Assembly (NCBI RefSeq): GCF_036555685.1
Contig: NZ_DATBKY010000291.1
Coordinates: 1 to 45,216 of the forward strand
DNA from: Actinophytocola sp036555685
GTDB taxonomy: Bacteria; Actinomycetota; Actinomycetes; Mycobacteriales; Pseudonocardiaceae
DNA: 45,216 bases
Direction: 5' to 3'
The notes below the pieces were generated by a model that saw only the letters and a program-made list of their open reading frames with translations, ran no database searches and was not told the DNA's origin. Shown one piece after another: positions 36,964 through 44,817 of the stretch. Each line of letters begins with the position of its first letter. Positions within the stretch are counted from its first letter, which is position 1. A program made the position numbers and the translations under genes.

Positions 36964-39312
36964 ATGAGCACTCTGTTCGAATTGCCTCCGCAAGCCCCTG
37001 CCAAGCCGTCGCGCCGCACGTCGGCCGATCTGCTCGCGGACCTCAACGACCAGCAGCGCCGGGCCGTCCAGCACGCGGGCTCGCCGCTGCTGGTGGTCGC
37101 GGGCGCCGGCTCCGGCAAGACGCGGGTGCTCACCAGACGGATCGCGTACCTGCTCGCCGAACGCGACGTGCATCCCGGCCAGATCATGGCGATCACGTTC
37201 ACCAACAAGGCGGCCGCGGAGATGCGCGAGCGCGTGGTGGAGCTCGTCGGCCGCCGTGCGAACGCGATGTGGGTGTCGACGTTCCACTCCATGTGCGTGC
37301 GCGTGCTGCGTCGGGACGCGACGACGCTTGGTATGAAGTCGAGCTTCTCGGTCTACGACGCGGACGACACGCGCCGGCTCGTCACGCTGGTGGCGCGCGA
37401 TCTCGACCTCGACCCCAAGCGGTACACCGCCCGTGGCCTGGCCGCGCACATCTCGAACCTCAAGAACGAGCTGGTCGGCCCGGGTGAGGCCACCGAGTCC
37501 GCGGCCAACGACTTCGAGCGCCGGGCGGCCGAGGTCTACGTCGAGTACCAGCGCCGGCTGGGCCTGGCCAACGCGTTCGACTTCGACGACCTGATCATGC
37601 GTACGGTCGAGCTGCTGCAGACCTACCCGGACGTGGCCGAGTACTACCGGCGGCGGTTCCGGCACGTGCTGGTCGACGAGTACCAGGACACCAACCACGC
37701 GCAGTACATGCTGGTCCGCGAGCTCGTGGGCACCGGCGAGCACGGCACCGAGCCGGGCGAGTTGTGCGTGGTGGGCGACGCGGACCAGTCGATCTACGCC
37801 TTCCGCGGCGCGACCATCCGCAACATCGTCGAGTTCGAGCGCGACTACCCGCAGGCCACGACGATCATGCTGGAGCAGAACTACCGATCCACGCAGACGA
37901 TCCTGTCCGCGGCCAACGCGGTCATCTCCCGCAACCCGAACCGGCGCGACAAGCGGCTGTGGACCGCGCTCGGCGACGGCGAGAAGATCGTCGGCTACGT
38001 CGGCGACAACGACCACGACGAGGCCGCGTTCGTGGCCGGCGAGATCGACCGGCTGATGGACGCCGGGGACGGGCTCACCTACGGCGGCGTCGCGGTCTTC
38101 TACCGCACGAACAACCAGTCGCGCGTGTTCGAGGAGATCTTCGTCCGCATGGGGCTGCCGTACCGGGTGGTCGGCGGCGTGCGGTTCTACGAGCGGCGCG
38201 AGGTACGCGACGCGCTGGCCTACCTTCGAGTGCTGAACAACCCGGAGGACACGGTCAGCCTGCGGCGGATCCTCAACGTGCCCAAGCGGGGCATCGGCGA
38301 CCGGGCGGAGGCGTGCGTCGCGACCCATGCCGAGCGCGAGCGGATCTCGTTCAACGCCGCGCTGCGCGACGCGGTCGAGGATCGGGTCCCGATGCTGAAC
38401 CCGCGCTCCCGCAACGCGATCACGGGTTTCGTGGAGCTTGTCGACGGGCTGCGCGAGCTGATCGACGAAGGGGCCGAGGTCGCCGAGATCCTCGAGGCGG
38501 TGCTGGAACGCACCGGTTACCGCGTGGAGCTCGAGGAGAGCGACGACCCGCAGGACGCGACGCGGGTGGAGAACCTGACCGAGCTCGTGACGGTGGCGCG
38601 CGAGTTCGCGCACGAGCTGGACGGCGTGGAGGACCCGCCGGAGACCGGCGTCGAGCCGGGCTCGCTGGCCGCGTTCCTGGAGCGGGTGTCGCTGGTGGCC
38701 GACGCCGACCAGGTGCCGGACGAGGACGAAGAGAACAGCGGCGTCGTCACGCTGATGACCTTGCACACCGCGAAGGGCCTGGAGTACCCGGTCGTGTTCT
38801 GCACGGGCTGGGAGGACGGGATCTTCCCGCACATGCGGGCGCTGGGCGATCCGGTGGAGCTGGCGGAGGAGCGGCGGCTGGCGTACGTCGGCATCACCCG
38901 GGCACAGCGGCGGCTGTACCTGTCGCGGGCGATCGTGCGGTCGGCGTGGGGCCAGCCGATGACCAACCCGCCGTCGCGGTTCCTGGACGAGATCCCGGCG
39001 GACCTCGTCGACTGGCGGCGCGTCCAGCCGGAACGGTCGGCCCCGAGCGCGCCGACGTCGTGGGGCGCACGCCGGTCGGAGGCGATCCGCTCGCGCGGGA
39101 CGGCCTCGCCGTTCGGCCCGGCGAAGGGCTGGAAGGACACGCCGGCGCTGTCGCTGGACGTGGGCGACCGGGTCAACCACGACAAGTACGGCATGGGGAC
39201 AGTCGTGGCCACGGACGGCGTAGGCCCGCGGGCGACGGCCACCATCGACTTCGGCACGTCCGGCACGATCCGGCTGATGCTGATCGGCAGCGTTCCCCTG
39301 GTCAAGCTGTAG
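36964..39312 (+). CDS. pcrA: ATP-dependent 3'-5' DNA helicase UvrD1/PcrA
   Basis: A 782-residue SF1A helicase. Landmarks: Q motif LNDQQRRAVQH, Walker A GAGSGKT (47-53), ITFTNKAAAEMRERV (motif Ia), DEYQDTN (motif II, about 239), GDADQSIYAFRGA (III), QNYRST (IV), TLMTLHTAKGLEYPVVF (V), and VGITRAQRRLYLS (VI). The C-terminal Tudor-like piece VGDRVNHDKYGMGTVVATDGVG is the part that contacts RNA polymerase in UvrD/PcrA proteins. It acts in nucleotide-excision repair and in clearing stalled complexes. Position between chorismate mutase and the M23 gene equals Rv0949. The ATG 36964 start is supported by the -10 box; an in-frame ATG at 36919 would lie upstream of it. Confidence 0.96.
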   Translation: MSTLFELPPQAPAKPSRRTSADLLADLNDQQRRAVQHAGSPLLVVAGAGSGKTRVLTRRIAYLLAERDVHPGQIMAITFTNKAAAEMRERVVELVGRRANAMWVSTFHSMCVRVLRRDATTLGMKSSFSVYDADDTRRLVTLVARDLDLDPKRYTARGLAAHISNLKNELVGPGEATESAANDFERRAAEVYVEYQRRLGLANAFDFDDLIMRTVELLQTYPDVAEYYRRRFRHVLVDEYQDTNHAQYMLVRELVGTGEHGTEPGELCVVGDADQSIYAFRGATIRNIVEFERDYPQATTIMLEQNYRSTQTILSAANAVISRNPNRRDKRLWTALGDGEKIVGYVGDNDHDEAAFVAGEIDRLMDAGDGLTYGGVAVFYRTNNQSRVFEEIFVRMGLPYRVVGGVRFYERREVRDALAYLRVLNNPEDTVSLRRILNVPKRGIGDRAEACVATHAERERISFNAALRDAVEDRVPMLNPRSRNAITGFVELVDGLRELIDEGAEVAEILEAVLERTGYRVELEESDDPQDATRVENLTELVTVAREFAHELDGVEDPPETGVEPGSLAAFLERVSLVADADQVPDEDEENSGVVTLMTLHTAKGLEYPVVFCTGWEDGIFPHMRALGDPVELAEERRLAYVGITRAQRRLYLSRAIVRSAWGQPMTNPPSRFLDEIPADLVDWRRVQPERSAPSAPTSWGARRSEAIRSRGTASPFGPAKGWKDTPALSLDVGDRVNHDKYGMGTVVATDGVGPRATATIDFGTSGTIRLMLIGSVPLVKL

Positions 39313-39430
39313 TTCACAAGATCCTCTGGCTGGTTTCGAACTGGTGTGCGAGAATTGTCGGTGCCATCCGGTGTAATCCACACCGACGGGACGCACCGGT
39401 CCCGCACGAGGTCAGAGGGGGTCTCTAGGT
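39313..39430. promoter_or_regulatory. Spacer with inverted repeat CGGTGT-AATCC-ACACCG
   Basis: The perfect 6-bp-arm inverted repeat at 39369-39385 could be an operator for the small gene at 39431 or a weak terminator for uvrD1. No T-run follows. Confidence 0.35.
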
Positions 39431-39694
39431 GTGGACGAGATGTTGTACCGGGTGTTCGCGGAGACGGTCGGCCGCTACCTGGACGGGGTCGACCGGCTCG
39501 GCGAGGAGCCGGCCGGGCGGCCGCTCGCGGTCGAGGCGCGGCGGCTGGTCGCCGCGTGGCGGGCGCTGCTCGAGCTGCACCGTCCCGCGGGGCGCCGGTG
39601 TGCGGCGTGCGCGCGCAGAGGTTCGATGTGCAGCGTGTGGCGGGTCGCCAACGCCTACTTCGTCCGGCGGTTGCCGGATGAGGTCAGACGTTGA
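39431..39694 (+). CDS. Small hypothetical protein with Cys-rich end
   Basis: An 87-residue protein: helical first half (VFAETVGRYLDGVDRL, VEARRLVAAWRALLELHRP) and then RRCAACARRGSMCSVWRVANAYFVRR with CxxC plus a third Cys, possibly a zinc knuckle. A similar CxxC-bearing small protein is encoded at 10644, without clear homology. A G-rich AGAGGGGG precedes GTG 39431. Its last 11 bases overlap the convergent M23 gene. Family unknown. Confidence 0.7.
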   Translation: MDEMLYRVFAETVGRYLDGVDRLGEEPAGRPLAVEARRLVAAWRALLELHRPAGRRCAACARRGSMCSVWRVANAYFVRRLPDEVRR

Positions 39695-40505
39695 TGCCGT
39701 GCTCGGCGAGCCAGGGCAGCGGGTCGATCTTCATGCCGCCCGGCTCCCAGACCTCGAAGTGGAGGTGGGTACCGGTCGACTCTCCGCGGTTGCCCATGCG
39801 CGCGATCTGCTCGCCGGCCTTGACGTGCTGACCCTCGTAGACCGAGAAGCTGTCCATGTGGCCGTAGACGGTGATGGTGCCGTCGGCGTGCTGGATGCGG
39901 ACCCAGAGGCCGAAGCCGCTCGCGGGGCCGGCCTCGATCACGACGCCGTCGGCGGCCGCGACGATCGGGGTGCCGAGCGAGTTGGCGATGTCGATGCCGT
40001 AGTGGGTCGTGCCCCACCGGGCGCCGAACGTCGAGGTCAGGCGGCCTTCGGCGGGCCTGACGAACTTGGGCCGGTTCTGCTCGGCCCGGATAGCGGCGAG
40101 CTTGGCCGCACGGGCGTTGACGATCCGGTCGCTCGCGGCGATCTTCTGCGCCTCGACCGGGGCGCCCGAGGTCTGGACGTTCGGTTTGGCAACGGTCAGG
40201 AAGGAGGGGGCCGCCGCTGAGGAGTCCCCGCCGATGCCGATGGCGGCCGACGCGTTCTTGCTGTCCGCGAGCGGCTGCACGTCGGCGGACTGCTGCTGGT
40301 CGTCACCCTTGAGGGTCTGCCCGGCAGTGGCGGCGGCGAACGCACCCATGGCAACCGCGGCGATGACCACACGGCCACGCAACGCGGAGGACGGAGGAGA
40401 CACCCTGTGTACGCCACGGCCGCGGTTCGGGGTGCGCTCTTCCATCGCGTCTTCGAGCGCGATGCACTCCCACGTCTCGCCGCCGGGTGAGCGGTGTCGA
40501 GCCAA
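39684..40505 (-). CDS. M23-family (LytM-type) membrane-anchored endopeptidase-like protein (Rv0950c-like)
   Basis: A 273-residue protein with one N-terminal membrane helix (ALRGRVVIAAVAMGAFAAATAG, about 42-63), an extracytoplasmic helical stalk (ASDRIVNARAAKLAAIRAE), and a C-terminal LytM domain (about 155-265). The zinc ligands are visible: HYGIDIAN (H and D of HxxxD) and HLHFEVW (HxH), so it may cut peptidoglycan cross-links. TTG 40505 is chosen because the product begins MARHRSPGG, a start I recall from other actinobacterial M23 proteins; ATG 40445 is the alternative. Location between uvrD1 and sucC is as in Mycobacterium. Confidence 0.9.
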   Translation of the reverse strand: MARHRSPGGETWECIALEDAMEERTPNRGRGVHRVSPPSSALRGRVVIAAVAMGAFAAATAGQTLKGDDQQQSADVQPLADSKNASAAIGIGGDSSAAAPSFLTVAKPNVQTSGAPVEAQKIAASDRIVNARAAKLAAIRAEQNRPKFVRPAEGRLTSTFGARWGTTHYGIDIANSLGTPIVAAADGVVIEAGPASGFGLWVRIQHADGTITVYGHMDSFSVYEGQHVKAGEQIARMGNRGESTGTHLHFEVWEPGGMKIDPLPWLAEHGINV

Positions 40506-41115
40506 GACCTTGCTGCCCTTCCGTCTCGGGGAGTCCTGCCTCGAACGCTTCGCTCGTGGGGTACGAGCTCCACGTGGGCGCCAGGCGGGGGATCCCAGCT
40601 GGCCGGCAATTCGGGTTGCCGACCCTGCCCATTTCGTGACCGGACCGTGACAACGGACCGGGGGACAGTAACGAAGGGGAAGCGGTTAGGGCAACTTCCG
40701 TGAACCGTGTCGGCCAAACGGGTGGCGCCGAACAAGGACACAACCAGGGAAAATGACCAACTGTGAAGTGAAGTTTACCTTCGCGATGTGATCCAGGTTA
40801 CTAACCCACCATGTTTAAACCCGCGCCGTTGCTCACCGCCCAAACCCACGTCACGCAGCCACAACCCCCGCGAAGGACCCGAATCGAGAACCCCGCCGCC
40901 GCCCAACCGCGCGGGGCGACTCCGCCGTCCTGGTGCGTGCCACGACACTCCCCGCTGATTTCCGTGGCCACGACGTCCCCATCGCGCTGAGCTACGCCTA
41001 CCGTCCCCGGTCGGGAACCGTCGCGACCTCTGCGATTGCTGCTGGCCACCGCCCAGGCCTTCGCCGCCGGTCAGCCGTCCAGATGCCCCAGCCCGTTGCC
41101 CGGCAGCGTTCCTGG

Positions 41116-41175
41116 CTGACGCCGCTCTGGCTGATGCCGCTCTGGCTGATGCCGCTCTGGCTGACGCCGCTGTGG
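41116..41175. repeat. 15-bp tandem repeat, four copies
   Basis: CTGAYGCCGCTCTGG repeated head to tail at 41116, 41131, 41146 and 41161 (last copy has GTGG). It lies in sequence without a recognised gene. Confidence 0.9.
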
Positions 41176-41657
41176 TTGCGATCGCCGCCCGGTCATGGGC
41201 CACCGCCTGGTCATCCGGACCGCCTCCGCAGAGGATCCCAGTCGCCAGGCCGCTGCCGTTCCGGCCGAGTCGCCCTGCCCTCATCTCCGTGGCCGCTCGA
41301 CCTGCCTCTATCGCCTGACCGCAATCGCTCGGCGGCCATCGCTCCGCGGCAATCGGCGGCTTGGCCGCCGTTGGGCGCTGTCGCCGGCCGTTGGCCGTCG
41401 TCGGTCGGCTGCCGCTGCTGGGCGCCGTCGCCGGTAGCTGCCGCTGGCCACTATGGCCTGGTCGCTGTCGCCCGGACTGCCGCCGGATCAGTCGCCATGT
41501 CGTCCAACCGCCCAGCCAGCGCCGGCGGCCGCCGCTGATCGTCGCGATGGGACTGTGCCGCTGAAACACCGCCGTGCGCTCACCGCAGCACGCGGCCATT
41601 TGGGCGAAAACGCGCCGTGGCTTTCGGGCACCGAGCTTCGTCCGGCGCCGGTCTTGC

Positions 41658-41663
41658 TAGCGT
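41658..41663 (+). promoter_or_regulatory. -10 element of probable leaderless membrane-protein gene
   Basis: TAGCGT ends 8 bases before ATG 41672. No SD is present. Confidence 0.45.
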
Positions 41664-41671
41664 GCTCGGCA

Positions 41672-43531
41672 ATGACTTCGGGGACCCGATCGCCGCGTGG
41701 GCGGGTGGACAGGCGGCAGGCCGGCACCCGCCAGTTCGAGCAGGCCGAACGGCTCGGCTGGGCCGACGCACCGCCGCAACTACGCCTTGCGCTGGGACTT
41801 TCCGCTCTCGGCGCGGTGCTTCTCATCGCCGGTCCGGAGGTGGGCGTCGTCCAGGACGCGCCCGCGCGCGGGTTCGCCAGCACCGCCCTGCTCGCGATCC
41901 TCGCCGCCGCACCACCGCTCGCCGCGGTCGTGCTGATCACGGCCGGACGCGCGCTCACCGCCGCCGGCGTGCTGACCGGCACCGCCCTGCTCGCGCCCGG
42001 CCGGGCGCTCGTCGACCTGCAGGTCGTGCAGGACGGGCTCACCGTCTCGCGCCCGGAGCTGTTCGTTCCCACGAGCCTCGCCGCGCTCGCGCCCGCCGCC
42101 GGGCTCTGGCTGCTCGTCGGCGGCCACGTCGCCACCGGCGTCGCCGGGCTGCTCGCCGCCGGCCGCGGGGGCGCCGCGCCCGACTCGGCCTACGCGCTCG
42201 AGCTCGACGCCGGCCCCACGTCCGAGAAGACGCGCGGCCGCGCCATGGGCTGGTCCCTCGCCCTCGCGACCATCGCGGCGGTCGGGCTCGTCATGCCGCC
42301 CTTCCGCTCCACCAACGCCTTCCTCCCCGGCCACGACCTGATCGACAGCCCGCTCCTCGCCCGCGTCGGACTGCTGCTCGTCTGCGCCGCGGTCATCGGC
42401 GGCTGCGTGTTCGCGGCCGGCTCGGCACGCCCGGCGGTCGCGCGCGGCGTCGTGCTCGGCGTTCTCCTCGCGACGGCCGGCGTGGCGCTGCCGCAGCTCG
42501 TCGCGGGCCTCGCGGTCGACCGGCTCAGCCCGGACCTCGGCCCCTACCTCGCGCTGGCCCCGCTCGCCCTGCTCACGATCCTGATCTTCGTGCTCCGCGG
42601 CACGACGCCGCCGCAGGACGACGAGGACGACACCGAGCTCCAGCTCGAGGAGGGCCGCGTCCACCTCGTCACCGGCGTCCTCGGCATCCTCGCCGGCGTG
42701 GCCGCGGTCATCGGCGCGGTCGGCCCGCAGCTCGTCGTCGACGGGCTCAACGAACCGGAGAGCTACGCGAACCGCCAGCTCATCCCGGTCGGCATCCTCG
42801 TCGCCGTGCTCGGCGCGACTCTCCTGACCAACCGGTGGGCCGCCCCGGTCCGCCCGGCCTTCGTCGTCAGCCTCGGCGCCGTCGTGCTCGTCGTCGCCGC
42901 GACGCTCGACTCCGCGTTCACCGGCGCCGGCATCAGCGAGACCGTCCACATCGGCGCCGGCGTCTGGTTCGCCGCTGCCGCCGTCCTCATCGCGGCCGCC
43001 GCCGCGGTCAGCGCCGCGATCGCCGGCAGCGCCGAGCGCGATGACGTCGACCTGACCGAACGCAACACCCACCTGTCCGTCGCCGCCCCCGCCGGCGCGG
43101 CGATCCTGTTCAGCATCGGCGCGTTCGGCTTCCCGATGATCACCGCGCCCGACTTCGTGGCGCCCGGCATCTGGTCGCAGTTCCGCCTCGCCTCGTGGGG
43201 GCTCGTCATCGCGATGGCCGTCGTCATCGCGGCCGGCGCGCTCGCCACCGTCGCCCGCCCGCACCGCGCCACCGCGCTGCTGCTGGGTGCCGCGGCGGTC
43301 GTCGGCGTGCACGCGCTCGAGTACCCCATGACGAGCGACCGCACGGCCGACGCCGGAGTCGGCTCCGGCACCTGGTTCGCGCTCGCCGCGTGCGTGGCCT
43401 TCCTCGCCGCGGCCGGCGTCGCGCTCGCGGGACCGGCACCGCACGAGGAGCCCGCGGCCAAGGAACCCGAGGCGCCGCAACAGGAACGCACGCCGAGCCG
43501 GCCGGTCGGCAAGCGCGGCCGCAGGGCGTGA
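41672..43531 (+). CDS. Large multi-spanning membrane protein, about 15-16 helices, unknown function
   Basis: A 619-residue hydrophobic protein. I count about fifteen or sixteen membrane segments, beginning LALGLSALGAVLLIAG (about 39-55), with a strongly acidic loop (PPQDDEDDTELQLEEG, near 315-330) in the middle and a charged C-terminal tail (EEPAAKEPEAPQQERTPSRP). No transporter or enzyme signature is recognised. The two halves may be related (both end in long Ala/Val/Leu helices), but I cannot show it by eye. ATG 41672 has a TAGCGT box 8 bases upstream. It precedes sucC by 106 bases, a position where Mycobacterium has no such gene. Confidence 0.8.
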   Translation: MTSGTRSPRGRVDRRQAGTRQFEQAERLGWADAPPQLRLALGLSALGAVLLIAGPEVGVVQDAPARGFASTALLAILAAAPPLAAVVLITAGRALTAAGVLTGTALLAPGRALVDLQVVQDGLTVSRPELFVPTSLAALAPAAGLWLLVGGHVATGVAGLLAAGRGGAAPDSAYALELDAGPTSEKTRGRAMGWSLALATIAAVGLVMPPFRSTNAFLPGHDLIDSPLLARVGLLLVCAAVIGGCVFAAGSARPAVARGVVLGVLLATAGVALPQLVAGLAVDRLSPDLGPYLALAPLALLTILIFVLRGTTPPQDDEDDTELQLEEGRVHLVTGVLGILAGVAAVIGAVGPQLVVDGLNEPESYANRQLIPVGILVAVLGATLLTNRWAAPVRPAFVVSLGAVVLVVAATLDSAFTGAGISETVHIGAGVWFAAAAVLIAAAAAVSAAIAGSAERDDVDLTERNTHLSVAAPAGAAILFSIGAFGFPMITAPDFVAPGIWSQFRLASWGLVIAMAVVIAAGALATVARPHRATALLLGAAAVVGVHALEYPMTSDRTADAGVGSGTWFALAACVAFLAAAGVALAGPAPHEEPAAKEPEAPQQERTPSRPVGKRGRRA

Positions 43532-43575
43532 GGGACCTCACCGGACGCCGCGCGCCGGGCGTCCACGCACGTCGC

Positions 43576-43581
43576 TAGGGT
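43576..43581 (+). promoter_or_regulatory. -10 element of sucC-sucD
   Basis: TAGGGT fits TANNNT and ends 8 bases before an in-frame GTG at 43590. Either a leaderless sucC with 16 extra residues starts there, or the transcript has a leader of about 50 bases ahead of GTG 43638. Confidence 0.45.
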
Positions 43582-43637
43582 CTTCTACCGTGCCGAACCC
43601 ACCGCGGCACGCAGTCGTAGATCAGGAGAGGCGTCGA

Positions 43638-44816
43638 GTGGATCTGTACGAGTACCAGGCCAAGGACCTCTTCGGGGCCCACGGTGTACCGGTGTTGCCG
43701 GGGAAGGTGGCCGACACCCCCGACGATGCCCGCGCGATCGCCGAGGAGCTCGGCCAGACCGTCGTCGTCAAGGCGCAGGTCAAGACCGGCGGCCGCGGCA
43801 AGGCCGGCGGCGTGAAGCTGGCCGACGACCCGGACGACACCCGGGCGAAGGCCGAAGCCATCCTCGGGCTGGACATCAAGGGGCACGTCGTGCGCCGGGT
43901 GCTCGTCACGCCGGCGTCGGACATCGCCGAGGAGTACTACTTCTCCTTCCTCCTCGATCGCGCCAACCGCACGTTCCTGGCGATGGCGTCGGCCGAGGGC
44001 GGCATGGAGATCGAGCAGCTCGCGGTCGAGCGCCCGGAGGCGCTGGCGAAGATCCACGTCGACGCGCTCGCGGGCGTGGACCTGGCCAAGGCGCGGGAGA
44101 TCGTGACCGCGGCCAAGTACCCGGAGGCCATCGCCGAGCAGGCGGCCGAGGTCGTGGTGAAGCTGTGGGAGACGTTCGTGGCCGAGGACGCCACGCTCGT
44201 CGAGGTGAACCCGCTGGTCCGCGACCCGCAGGACAAGATCGTCGCGCTGGACGGCAAGGTCACGCTCGACGACAACGCGAGCTTCCGCCACCCCGGGCAC
44301 GCCGACCTGGTCGACATCGCCGCCGAGGACCCGCTGGAGGCCGCGGCGAAGGCCAAGGACCTCAACTACGTCAAGCTGGACGGTCAGGTCGGCATCATCG
44401 GCAACGGTGCGGGCCTCGTGATGTCCACTTTGGACGTGGTGGCGTACGCGGGGGAGGAGTTCGGCGGCGTGAAGCCCGCGAACTTCCTCGACATCGGTGG
44501 TGGCGCGTCGGCCGAGGTGATGGCCAACGGGCTGGAGATCATCCTCTCCGACCGGGACGTGCGCAGCGTGTTCGTCAACGTCTTCGGCGGCATCACCGCC
44601 TGCGACGCGGTCGCGAACGGCATCGTGCAGGCCTTCCAGCTGCTCGACAGCCGCGGCGACACGGTGAGCAAGCCGATCGTGGTCCGGCTGGACGGCAACA
44701 ACGCCGAGGAGGGCCGCCGCATCCTCACCGAGGCCGCGCTTCCCGGCCTGGAGCAGGTCGACACCATGGACAACGCGGCACGCAAGGCCGCCGAGCTTGC
44801 CGCACAGGGGGCGTGA
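43638..44816 (+). CDS. sucC: Succinyl-CoA synthetase (ADP-forming) beta subunit
   Basis: A 392-residue ATP-grasp subunit of the TCA-cycle enzyme that makes succinate, CoA and ATP. The start DLYEYQAKDLFGAHGVPVLPG, nucleotide loop KAQVKTGGRGKAGGVKLA, VEVNPLV (Mg site) and GIIGNGAGLVMSTLD, NFLDIGGGAS are all typical. GTG 43638 aligns with the usual family start and has AGGAGAGG upstream; GTG 43590 is an in-frame alternative fitting the -10 box. The stop is followed by one base and then sucD, so both subunits are co-translated. Confidence 0.96.
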   Translation: MDLYEYQAKDLFGAHGVPVLPGKVADTPDDARAIAEELGQTVVVKAQVKTGGRGKAGGVKLADDPDDTRAKAEAILGLDIKGHVVRRVLVTPASDIAEEYYFSFLLDRANRTFLAMASAEGGMEIEQLAVERPEALAKIHVDALAGVDLAKAREIVTAAKYPEAIAEQAAEVVVKLWETFVAEDATLVEVNPLVRDPQDKIVALDGKVTLDDNASFRHPGHADLVDIAAEDPLEAAAKAKDLNYVKLDGQVGIIGNGAGLVMSTLDVVAYAGEEFGGVKPANFLDIGGGASAEVMANGLEIILSDRDVRSVFVNVFGGITACDAVANGIVQAFQLLDSRGDTVSKPIVVRLDGNNAEEGRRILTEAALPGLEQVDTMDNAARKAAELAAQGA

Positions 44817-44817
44817 G

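Larger units (their letters stand above)
40506..41671. other. Gene-poor stretch upstream of M23 and multi-spanning membrane genes
   Basis: About 1.17 kb without a convincing gene. The part 40630-40800 is AT-richer and holds the upstream region of the M23 gene, with inverted repeat GGTTA-C-TAACC (about 40796-40806) and direct repeats CGGACCG (about 40641 and 40654). From about 40810 to 41600 long open frames exist on both strands but show no domain and consist of simple repeats (four 15-bp copies at 41116-41175; degenerate GGCNGC runs at 41340-41480). I take them as spurious. Confidence 0.5.

Noticed and set aside
39684..39694. Overlapping convergent ends of the 39431 and M23 genes as a sign of a wrong call.
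   Set aside because: An overlap of 11 bases at 3' ends is common in compact genomes, and both frames show coding-type bias to their stops.
40460..40510. Minus-strand segment CGACACCGCTCACCCGGCGGCG resembling the 3' strand of actinobacterial ydaO (c-di-AMP) riboswitches, attractive ahead of an M23 gene.
   Set aside because: The same bases encode RHRSPGG of the MARHRSPGG start recalled from M23 proteins, which explains the likeness, and the GGGGACCCA and GGGGTGAAT riboswitch blocks are not found upstream.
40775..41599. Long open frame on the minus strand (and another on the plus strand, 40933-41538).
   Set aside because: No domain or membrane pattern, content is repeats such as SARAASARAAS, and neither has a convincing SD. 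Judged to be chance frames in GC-rich repetitive DNA.
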